From NCBI RefSeq assembly GCF_000720725.1, contig NZ_JOCQ01000011.1, forward strand, positions 1-64,000: DNA of 64,000 nucleotides, written 5' to 3'. The DNA is from Streptomyces rimosus subsp. rimosus. Lineage in GTDB: Bacteria; Actinomycetota; Actinomycetes; Streptomycetales; Streptomycetaceae. Made by a program: the position numbers and the translations under genes. The first letter of the stretch is position 1; every line of letters begins with the position of its first letter. Below, piece after piece: positions 26,919-33,997 of this stretch. The notes beneath the pieces were generated by a model. That model had not been told where the DNA came from, did not search any database, and saw nothing but the letters and a program-made list of their open reading frames with translations.

Positions 26919-27155
26919 CTACCCGCCCGCACCCTGCTCGTCCGTGTCCCCGTCCGGAACCCAGCGCAGCACGTCCCCGGGCTGGCAGCCGAGCGTGCGG
27001 CAGATCGCGTCGAGCGTCGTGAAGCGCACCGCCTTCGCGCGGCCGTTCTTCAGCACGGCGATGTTGGCGGGCGTGATGCCGACGGCCTCCGCGAACTCGC
27101 CGACCGACATGCGGCGTCTGGCGAGCTGGACGTCGAGGTCGACGACGATCGCCAT
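26919..27155 (-). CDS. Small XRE-family helix-turn-helix regulator
   Basis: The 78-residue protein is a minimal Cro/CI-type regulator of the YozG-like group. The helix-turn-helix spans MSVGEFAEAVGITPANIAVL (about 16-35), and the end LGCQPGDVLRWVPD is the family's closing motif. It overlaps the DUF2975 gene by one base, a pairing common in bacteria. I infer that it represses its own operon through the AT-rich repeats upstream of 27652. Confidence 0.92.
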   Translation of the reverse strand: MAIVVDLDVQLARRRMSVGEFAEAVGITPANIAVLKNGRAKAVRFTTLDAICRTLGCQPGDVLRWVPDGDTDEQGAGG

Positions 27156-27652
27156 CAGATGACCCCGGCCATCTCGGTCCGCAGCTCCGTCGCCTTGCGC
27201 AGCAGGCCGCGCAGGACGACGACGAGCATTGCGAACGCGGCGCCCACGGCGGTGACCGCGCCCGCGGCGGCCAGCGCGCCGACGGCATCCATGCCGTCGG
27301 CGGGCGACGGGATCTCGGCCACGGCCAGGTGCCCGGTGACGCCGAGCGCCAGCAGCGTCGCCACGCCCGAGGCCCCGATGATGACATCGACCCACCGGAA
27401 GGCCCGCGGTGTGAAGATCGCGTCGCGTTCGACCATGGTGAGCAGCATCCACAGGGCGACGAGCGCGACCTGGACACAGGCGACGACCGCGATCGCCACC
27501 GCCGCGTAGGGCACCGCGTACGGGGCGTACGGCGGGAAACCGGCGACCTCGTCGGCCGCCGTCCCCGGGATGACCACGAACTGGCCGAAGAGGCCGATCA
27601 GGAACGCGGCGCCGATGCCGACCTGGAGTGTGGTGATGAGGAGACGATGCAT
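27155..27652 (-). CDS. DUF2975 family membrane protein
   Basis: This 165-residue protein has four predicted transmembrane segments with the RDAIFTPRAFRWVD-like loop typical of DUF2975. It is translated with the XRE gene at 26919. The start ATG has no Shine-Dalgarno sequence and sits six bases after a good -10 element, so the mRNA is probably leaderless. The molecular role of DUF2975 is not known; a link to membrane state sensing would be a guess. Confidence 0.9.
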   Translation of the reverse strand: MHRLLITTLQVGIGAAFLIGLFGQFVVIPGTAADEVAGFPPYAPYAVPYAAVAIAVVACVQVALVALWMLLTMVERDAIFTPRAFRWVDVIIGASGVATLLALGVTGHLAVAEIPSPADGMDAVGALAAAGAVTAVGAAFAMLVVVLRGLLRKATELRTEMAGVI

Positions 27653-27692
27653 GTATCGATTATCGATCGGTTCCTATCGAAAATCAATCGAT
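27653..27692 (-). promoter_or_regulatory. Leaderless promoter and operator of the DUF2975-XRE operon
   Basis: On the minus strand TTGATT (27687-27682) and GATAAT (27664-27659) are separated by exactly 17 bases, and the ATG begins six bases after the -10. Repeated ATCGAT units at 27654-27667 and 27686-27692 overlap both elements and suit an XRE dimer. The AT content is striking in this GC-rich window. Confidence 0.7.
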
Positions 27693-27740
27693 CCTGCATG
27701 GAATTGGCCGAAGGACGGGACCGGAGGAGGCGAGGCGGCC

Positions 27741-28928
27741 TCAGTAGCGGCTCCCGGGAATCCCGGCGTCGCGCGGGCCGTACGGCGCCGAGTCCAGCCA
27801 GCGCCCGGCGCGCTCCGAGCGGGGTGCGGCGGCGACGGCCAGCCGCTGGACGGCGCGGTGCCAGGGAGTGGAGGCGGTGAGGTGGGTCAGGGCCCGCCCG
27901 GCGGCGCGGCGGTTGAGGAGCGCGGCGCGGTGGCGGTCGCGCGCGTAACCGGACACGTCACCGGTGGCCAGCGCGTCCGCGGCCGCCGCCGCGTCGGCGA
28001 TGCCCGAGTTAAGGCCACGCGCGCCGAACGGGGCGAAGAGATGCCCCGCCTCCCCGGCGAGCAGCACCCGGCCGTACGCGTCGGTGAGCCGGTCGGCGAC
28101 CACCTGCTGGAAGCGGTAGTGCGAGGACCAGGTCACGGAGCAGGCGTGCCCGTCCGGCAGCAGCCCGGGCAACCAGTCCGTCGCGGCCTCGCCGAGCGCG
28201 TCGGGATCGTCGTCGGGACGGCACTGCACGTCGATCCGCAGCCCGCCACGGAACGGCACGGTCAGCACGTTCCGCCCGGCCATGCGCGGATCCCGGTAGT
28301 GGAAGGCACGCTCTGGCGGCAGCGGGTGCCCGGGGTCGTCCGCGACGTCCAGCACGAGGAACGCATGCGGCGAGCGCGGCCCGTGCAGCCGTACGCCGAT
28401 GGCCCGCCGCACGGCCGACCGGGCGCCGTCGCAGCCGACGGCGTACGCGGCCCGGAGCCCGCCTTCCGGTGTGCCGACCCGCACGCCGTCGGACGACGCG
28501 GTGACGCCGGTGACCGGGCTCTGCCAGCACAGCTCCACCCCGGCCCGGCGGCAGGCCGCCCGCAGCAGCTCCTCCATGACCGGTTGCGGAAGGCTGGAGA
28601 AGGGCGCGCGGTCCGGCGGGGGCGGGGTGTACGTACGGTGGTGGACCTCCCGGCCCGCGTAACTCGTGCGCCGCGCGCCCCAGATGAGCCCGTTGCCGAC
28701 CAGCTCGGCGCCCAGTACCGGGTCGGCGTCGGCGAGCGTGGCCAGCGACTGCCGGTGCAGGAAGATCGCGCGGCTGCCGGGCCGTGGCACGTTTTCCGCC
28801 GCCTCCTCCAGGACGGTGACGGCCAGGCCGCGGGCCCGCAGCAGCAGGGCGGTGGCCAGCCCCACCGGGCCGGCGCCGACGACGATGACGGATGTCGGGG
28901 CGGTGTCGATGCTCGGAATGGTGTCCAT
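27741..28928 (-). CDS. FAD-dependent aromatic monooxygenase
   Basis: The 395-residue flavoprotein is of the class A hydroxylase group (PheA/TfdB/MhpA-like) that hydroxylates phenolic or aromatic acids using NAD(P)H and O2. The FAD fold is VIVVGAGPVGLATALLLRAR (about 14-33), the DG motif is YAVGCDGARSAVRRAIG (about 168-184) and the GD motif is VLLAGEAGHLFAPFGARGLN (about 289-308). AGGAAG seven bases upstream favours the start at 28928. It follows a ligase remnant and chorismate-processing genes, so a 4-hydroxybenzoate-like substrate is plausible. Confidence 0.9.
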   Translation of the reverse strand: MDTIPSIDTAPTSVIVVGAGPVGLATALLLRARGLAVTVLEEAAENVPRPGSRAIFLHRQSLATLADADPVLGAELVGNGLIWGARRTSYAGREVHHRTYTPPPPDRAPFSSLPQPVMEELLRAACRRAGVELCWQSPVTGVTASSDGVRVGTPEGGLRAAYAVGCDGARSAVRRAIGVRLHGPRSPHAFLVLDVADDPGHPLPPERAFHYRDPRMAGRNVLTVPFRGGLRIDVQCRPDDDPDALGEAATDWLPGLLPDGHACSVTWSSHYRFQQVVADRLTDAYGRVLLAGEAGHLFAPFGARGLNSGIADAAAAADALATGDVSGYARDRHRAALLNRRAAGRALTHLTASTPWHRAVQRLAVAAAPRSERAGRWLDSAPYGPRDAGIPGSRY

Positions 28929-28951
28929 GACGGCTTCCTGAAGTGCTGTGC

Positions 28952-29107
28952 TCAACGGGGCAGTCGACCGCGGGCGACCTTGCCGCCGGCAGTGGGGAGT
29001 GCGGGCAGGAACGTCGTACGGCGGGGAATCTTGTGCGGGGCCAGGTGCGCCCGGCAGTGGGCGAGGATGGCGGGCTCACTTTCGCTGTTCGTAGGTAGGC
29101 AGGGGTG
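28952..29107 (-). pseudogene. C-terminal remnant of an adenylate-forming ligase
   Basis: About 50 codons on the minus strand, in frame directly after the stop of the DUF98 fusion gene, read ILAHCRAHLAPHKIPRRTTF and then a LPALPTAGGKV-type ending before a TGA at 28954-28952. This is the C-terminal subdomain of acyl-CoA or aryl-CoA ligases, including the catalytic lysine region. There is no start and no N-terminal part, so most of a ligase gene has been deleted. Confidence 0.7.
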
Positions 29108-30589
29108 TCAGCCGGCAGGCCGCCAGGCGTCCGCGGCGGCGTGCACCGTCCGCAGCACCTCGGCGGGGGTACGGCCGTACTCGTCCAGCAGCAGGCCGCC
29201 CGGCCGGCTGCCCACCGAGTAGTGGATGTCGAAGAACGTGCCGACCTCGGCCGTTGCTGTCTCCGTGCCGTGCCGGGGCGCGCAGACCCATGTCACCGGG
29301 GTGCCGGTGCAGGCCACCGCCTCGATCAGCGCGGGCAGTTCGGCCAGCATCCGGTCCGGGGCGAGCCGTACGGCCAGGACGAGCCGTCCGGGCACGCGAC
29401 CGGGGTTGAGCGCCGCACACCGCATGGCGACCGCGCGGGGGTGGCAGCCGGGCCGCGGGCGCAGTCCGGCCACGGCGCCGGGACGCGGTACGCGCTCGCC
29501 GTCGGCCGTCCAGTGGACCTGGCCCGCGACGGCGGGCGGGCAGGCGTCGAGGAAGGTCATCAGCTGGGGGAAGTCGCCCAGCCAGGCCGACGGGCCGGCT
29601 GACGTGCGGTATTCCTCGGCGATCCACCGCGCCTCGCGCGGCAGTACGCCCGGGGGAGGGTGCCCGCCGGTGACGACGGTGACGGGCACACCGGCCGCGT
29701 AGCGGACCAGTCCGGCGGCCACCGTCGTCAGCGCTCCGGTCGCATGGCGCCCGAGGTGCAGGAGGAAGGCTTCGCCGTCCGCCGTCGGAGCCAGTGCCGG
29801 GTGCGGCCCGTCCACGGCGGGCCCGGCGCCCTGGATCTCCTCGGTGAGCGGACGCGGGCGGCCCAGCAGCCGCTGCCGTGCCGGCGGGGCCGGGACGACG
29901 ACCGGTTGCGGCGGTACGGGAGCCGGTTCCCCGCCCGGCGGCAGGCGGTCGGGCCGGCTGTTCGCCGGCCCGTCGTCCACGAGCCCGGCGGGCACCAGCC
30001 GCGGGTTGAACAGCTCACGGATGAACAGCCAGGGCCGCTCACCGTCGAGCACCACGTACGACTTGAACACGGCCGGCCGGATGCGGCCGTCCTGCTCCCA
30101 CCCGGCCACGCCCACCTCGACCAGCCGCCGGCTGCGCATGGAACCGGCGGCCCGCAGTCCGTAACCGATGGGCGTACGGGGGCTGGTGAGGCACGCGGCC
30201 AGCGCCGGGTCGTCCGGGACGAGGCCGACGACGGTGTTGAGCGAGACGGGCGTCAGCGCGGCGTCGGCCAGCGCGGAGCGCCGTACCAGGACCTGTTCCT
30301 CGCGGCCCAGGCTCAGGCAGCGGCGGGTCAGCGCGTCCTGCGCGGCGGCGGGTTCCGTGCCCTGGTGCAGCACGCGCAGCCGCAGGGGAGTGGCGAGCGC
30401 GGACTCCAGCAGGGTGGTGGTCAGCCCGTCGCTGGCGAGCAGCATCCGGGCCAGTGGACTGGCGAACCGGGCCACGTCCCCGAGGTCGAAGGGCCGCGGG
30501 GCCGGCCGGTCCGGGGAGCGGTCGCCGGTGCCCGCGCAGCCGTCCGGCAGGTCGCGTTCGGTACTGGGGTAGCGCAGCGGGGTGTACAC
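29108..30589 (-). CDS. Fusion: DUF98 chorismate lyase plus degenerate class II DAHP synthase
   Basis: Residues about 35-190 of this 493-residue protein match the DUF98 chorismate pyruvate-lyase family (Rv2949c-like, making 4-hydroxybenzoate): ARMLLASDGLTTTLLESAL, SPRTPIGYGL and KSYVVLDGERPWLFIRELFN. From about 270 to the end it resembles the C-terminal part of class II DAHP synthase, with TPVTWVCAPRHGTE in place of the canonical WVCDPMHGNT and FFDIHYSVGSRPGGL. The metal Asp and other residues are lost and the N-terminal half is missing, so that part is probably non-catalytic. The GTG at 30589 has AAAGGA upstream, 2 bp after the class I synthase gene. Confidence 0.72.
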   Translation of the reverse strand: MYTPLRYPSTERDLPDGCAGTGDRSPDRPAPRPFDLGDVARFASPLARMLLASDGLTTTLLESALATPLRLRVLHQGTEPAAAQDALTRRCLSLGREEQVLVRRSALADAALTPVSLNTVVGLVPDDPALAACLTSPRTPIGYGLRAAGSMRSRRLVEVGVAGWEQDGRIRPAVFKSYVVLDGERPWLFIRELFNPRLVPAGLVDDGPANSRPDRLPPGGEPAPVPPQPVVVPAPPARQRLLGRPRPLTEEIQGAGPAVDGPHPALAPTADGEAFLLHLGRHATGALTTVAAGLVRYAAGVPVTVVTGGHPPPGVLPREARWIAEEYRTSAGPSAWLGDFPQLMTFLDACPPAVAGQVHWTADGERVPRPGAVAGLRPRPGCHPRAVAMRCAALNPGRVPGRLVLAVRLAPDRMLAELPALIEAVACTGTPVTWVCAPRHGTETATAEVGTFFDIHYSVGSRPGGLLLDEYGRTPAEVLRTVHAAADAWRPAG

Positions 30590-30591
30590 GG

Positions 30592-31758
30592 TCAGATCCT
30601 TTCCATGAGGGCGGCGGCATCGGTGTCCGCCATCTGGCGGGGGCCGGGGCAGGAGGCGCGGCGGCGGGCGCGTGCCGCGCCGGCCAGCTCCCGCAGCAGC
30701 CGTTCGGTGCCGCTCCAGCCGATGCACGCGTCGGTGACGCTCTGTCCGAAGACCAGGGGCCGGCTGCCGGGTTCCTGCCGGCCGGGGACGAGGAAGCTCT
30801 CCAGGAGCACCCCGCGCACCGTGCTCTCGCCGTCGGCGACGCGTACCGCCAGGTCCTCGGCGACCGCGTGCTGCCGCTCGTGCTGCTTGCCGCTGTTGCC
30901 GTGGCTGGCGTCCACCAGCACACGGGCCGGCAGCCCGGCGACGGCCAGCAGCCCGGCGGCCCGGCGGACGTGCGCCGCGCCGTAGTTGGGGCCGTCCGCG
31001 CCGCCGCGCAGGACGACGTGGCAGTCCGGGTTGCCGCTGGTGCGCAGCAGCGCCACAGGACCGGCGCCGGACGCGCCGAGGAAGGTGTGCGGCGCGGCGG
31101 CGGCCCGTACGCCGTCGACCGCGACCTGGACCGAGCCGTCCGTGCCGTTCTTGATGCCGACGGGCATCGGCAGGCCGCTGACCAGGTCCCGGTGCACCTG
31201 GCTCGCCGCCGTACGGGCCCCGACGGAGCCCCAGGCGACGACGTCGGACAGGTAGGCCGAGGCGACCGGGTTGACCCATTCGCAGCCCACCGGCAGCCCG
31301 GTCTCGGCGATGTCGAGCATCAGGGACCGGGCCTCGGCCAGGCCGCGGCCGAGGTCGGCGCCGCCGTCCAGGCCGGGGTCGCCGACCAGGCCGGGCCAGC
31401 CGAGGCAGGAGCGCGGCTTCTCGACGTAGACCCGCATCACGACGAGCAGGTCGTCCGCCAGGGCGGCGGCCGCGTCCCGCAGCCGGGAGGCGTAGTCCAG
31501 GGCGGCCGTGCGGTCGTGCACGGAGCACGGCCCGACGATGGCGAGCAGCCGGTCGTCCCGGCCGTCGAGGATGCGCACGATGTCGTGCCGTGCGGTCAGG
31601 GCGGTGTGCGCCGCGTGGTAGGTCAGGGGCAGCCGCTCGGCCAGCTGGGCCGGGCTCTCCGCCGCGAGGACGCGGGTCTGGCCGCCGGTGGGGCGCACCC
31701 GGCGTCCGTCGGGGTGGCGCAGGCGCGGGGTTTCCGGGGCGGGGATCGGGGTGGTCAT
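30592..31758 (-). CDS. Class I DAHP synthase (AroF/G/H type)
   Basis: This 388-residue enzyme would condense phosphoenolpyruvate with erythrose 4-phosphate, the first step of the shikimate pathway. Active-site motifs are intact: IVGPCSVHD (about 75), YVEKPRSCLGWPGL, GIKNGTDGSV and VDASHGNSGK. Streptomyces normally use class II enzymes for primary metabolism, so a class I copy inside a cluster suggests dedicated precursor supply. The ATG at 31758 follows GAGGAGCG. It starts the unit with the DUF98 fusion, ligase remnant and monooxygenase. Confidence 0.92.
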   Translation of the reverse strand: MTTPIPAPETPRLRHPDGRRVRPTGGQTRVLAAESPAQLAERLPLTYHAAHTALTARHDIVRILDGRDDRLLAIVGPCSVHDRTAALDYASRLRDAAAALADDLLVVMRVYVEKPRSCLGWPGLVGDPGLDGGADLGRGLAEARSLMLDIAETGLPVGCEWVNPVASAYLSDVVAWGSVGARTAASQVHRDLVSGLPMPVGIKNGTDGSVQVAVDGVRAAAAPHTFLGASGAGPVALLRTSGNPDCHVVLRGGADGPNYGAAHVRRAAGLLAVAGLPARVLVDASHGNSGKQHERQHAVAEDLAVRVADGESTVRGVLLESFLVPGRQEPGSRPLVFGQSVTDACIGWSGTERLLRELAGAARARRRASCPGPRQMADTDAAALMERI

Positions 31759-31811
31759 GGTGGTTCGCTCCTCAGGAGTGGAACGGTTCGGTGTAGACGG
31801 TTCGAAGGGCG

Positions 31812-33833
31812 TCATGACGCGTGGCCTCCATGTCCGGAGCCACCGGAGCCACCGGAGCCACCGGAGCCACCGGAGCCCCCGGACCCGTGCCCGGAGCCAT
31901 GACCGCCGCCGGCCATGCCGGGGTGCATGTCCACCACCGGCCCGGGCATGACGGTGAACGGCCGCATCATCGCCTCGTCCTCGTGTTCGAGGATGTGGCA
32001 GTGGTACATGTAGCGGCCCGATCCGCCGTCGAACTGGCCCAGTACGGTGACCAGCTGGCCGGACCCGGCGGGCGCGGGCGTGGTGTCGCCGACCCGTACG
32101 GTGTCCTTCCAGCCGCGGTCGGCGCCGGTGGCGGGCAGCTCCCCGGTGAAGGTGACGGGCGTGACGGTGCCGTATCCGCGCACCGTGCCGTCGCCGTTGA
32201 CGAGCCGCTGGAAACCGCGGGCGTCGTAGTTCTGCCGCCGGGTTTCCTGGAAGCGGATCAGGTGGATGTGGAAGGGGTGCACGGGGCCGCCCAGGTTCAG
32301 GACGTTCCACTGCTCCCAGCCGCCTTCGCGCGCCATGATCGTCGTGGTGTCGTTGAACGTCTCCGCGACCCGGCGCAGCGTCAGCAGGGGCCGCCCCGGC
32401 ATCCGCACCTGCACGATGCCGTCGCTGGGGATCTCCACCGTCGAGGCGTCCTCGACGGTCTCCATCTCCCACATCATCGGCATGCCGGTCGCGGCCGGCG
32501 GGGTCAGCACGATCCACCGGTGCTCGTGGTCGGGGGCCGTGGCGTGGCTGAGCCGTACGTACGACGGGCTCAGGCGCGCGGGCAGCGTGAACGGGGCGTC
32601 CGCCGCCTCGTCCGCGACCCGGAATTGCAGCACCTCGGGGGTGGGCGCCGGTCCGGGAGGGGTGGTGGCGACATCGGCCCAGTGCACGCGCATGCCGCGC
32701 AGGACGGAGAAGTCGGCCAGGACGTCGGCGCGTTCGCCGGGGGCCAGGGTCAGGCCCTGCTCCGGCAGCGGCTCCGGCTCGGGCAGCAGTCCGCTGTCCG
32801 TACCGATCTGGTGGAACGCCCGGTCCACCAGCTCCCGGTCCACCGGCGTCCCGTCCTCGTGGCACAGGCGCAGGGTGAAGAAGCGCGCGTTGGAGCCGTT
32901 GAGCATCCGGAAGCGGTACCGGCGCGCGGCCACCTCCAGGTGCGGCTGGACGACGCCGTTGACGACGTTGTACGGCCCGTAGAAGGGCCGGGGCACGTCC
33001 TGGTCGTCCCGCAGGACCTTGTGCATCAGCAGGCCGGTCGGGCGGCCCTCCCAGTCGGTGTCCACGTTGCGGTCGCACAGGACGAGCGGGATCTCGTGGA
33101 CGCCGTCCGGCAGGCCGAGCGCCGCCTCCTCGTCGTCGCGTATCCAGTACATGCCGGCCAGGCCCGTCATCACGTTCAGCGCGGTGATGTTCATGGCGTG
33201 GTCGTGGTACCAGAGGGTGCAGGCCGCCTGGTCGTTGAGGTATTCGGAGAGCTGGGTCTCGCCCGGCGGCACCGCGTTGTCGGTCCAGCCGTCGTTGCCG
33301 CCGCCGGTGCGCGCGCCGTGCAGGTGCACCACCGTCCAGGGCGGCAGCGCGGCCACCTTGCGGTCGTAGTCGTCCGCCGCCGGGTCGAAACCGGGGCGCA
33401 TGATGTTCGCCGGCACCCGCGTCTCCACCTTGATCAGCGGATACGGGCCGCTCAGCCCGTTGGCCCAGGACACCCGCAGCCGGGTGCCGCGCCGCACCTC
33501 GATGGTCGGCCCGGGGACCTCGCCCTCGTAGGCCCACATCAGGGACGGGGGAAGCTGCGAGTGCAAAGGGATACGGACGGGACGCGTCCGTACGGTCAGC
33601 TCGGCGCGCCCGGTCTCGGGGTCGGGCTCGGGCCGCAGGACCGGCGGGATGCGCAGCGGGTCGAGGAAGGGGGTGAGGGGCGGGGGAGCGGGGACGGGGG
33701 CGGTGGGAGGCCGCGGGGCCGGCTCGGTGACGGTGACCGGTGCGGTGGGTGCGGCCGGGTCGGTGACGGCGGCCGGTGCGGCCGGTCCGGTGGCGGTGAT
33801 CGCTTCGGCGGGGGGTTCGATGAGCTCGGGCAT
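31812..33833 (-). CDS. Multicopper oxidase, phenoxazinone synthase-like
   Basis: The 673-residue protein is a three-domain multicopper oxidase near phenoxazinone synthase and CotA/bilirubin oxidase. All copper sites are visible: VHLHGARTGGGNDGW, TLWYHDHAMNI, HPFHIHLIRF and YMYHCHILEHEDEAMM. The LHGAR...DGW loop is characteristic of phenoxazinone synthases, which couple 2-aminophenols. No signal peptide is seen; the first 60 residues are Pro/Ala/Thr-rich. The last 35 residues are Gly/Ser/His-rich and come from a 9-bp repeat. It lies 54 bp upstream of the DAHP synthase gene on the same strand, so it probably leads the aromatic operon. Confidence 0.9.
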   Translation of the reverse strand: MPELIEPPAEAITATGPAAPAAVTDPAAPTAPVTVTEPAPRPPTAPVPAPPPLTPFLDPLRIPPVLRPEPDPETGRAELTVRTRPVRIPLHSQLPPSLMWAYEGEVPGPTIEVRRGTRLRVSWANGLSGPYPLIKVETRVPANIMRPGFDPAADDYDRKVAALPPWTVVHLHGARTGGGNDGWTDNAVPPGETQLSEYLNDQAACTLWYHDHAMNITALNVMTGLAGMYWIRDDEEAALGLPDGVHEIPLVLCDRNVDTDWEGRPTGLLMHKVLRDDQDVPRPFYGPYNVVNGVVQPHLEVAARRYRFRMLNGSNARFFTLRLCHEDGTPVDRELVDRAFHQIGTDSGLLPEPEPLPEQGLTLAPGERADVLADFSVLRGMRVHWADVATTPPGPAPTPEVLQFRVADEAADAPFTLPARLSPSYVRLSHATAPDHEHRWIVLTPPAATGMPMMWEMETVEDASTVEIPSDGIVQVRMPGRPLLTLRRVAETFNDTTTIMAREGGWEQWNVLNLGGPVHPFHIHLIRFQETRRQNYDARGFQRLVNGDGTVRGYGTVTPVTFTGELPATGADRGWKDTVRVGDTTPAPAGSGQLVTVLGQFDGGSGRYMYHCHILEHEDEAMMRPFTVMPGPVVDMHPGMAGGGHGSGHGSGGSGGSGGSGGSGGSGHGGHAS
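31834..31880. repeat. 9-bp tandem repeat encoding the Gly-Ser tail of the oxidase
   Basis: The unit CCGGAGCCA is repeated about five times and encodes alternating Gly-Gly-Ser on the minus strand. It makes a flexible tail ending in a His-rich segment that might bind copper. Copy number may vary between strains. Confidence 0.8.
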
Positions 33834-33997
33834 CTCGGGGACTCTTTTCCGCTCGGTGGGAAGTTGACTTCTTCACCGTGCGCCCCGGCGGCCCCGCACC
33901 ACATCGGGGAAAACACGTGCCCGACTACTGAACCGGTACGGATACGCAGCCCCTCACCACCGAGTGACCACCGAGTGCCGGGCGGCCCCGCCGTCCC

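Noticed and set aside
31834..31880. Regular short repeats considered as a CRISPR or satellite
   Set aside because: The unit is 9 bp without spacers and encodes a Gly/Ser tail in frame with the oxidase.
33860..33871. GAAGTTGACTTC inverted repeat upstream of the oxidase
   Set aside because: The arms are only 5 bp and there is no supporting second copy or regulator match; likely chance.
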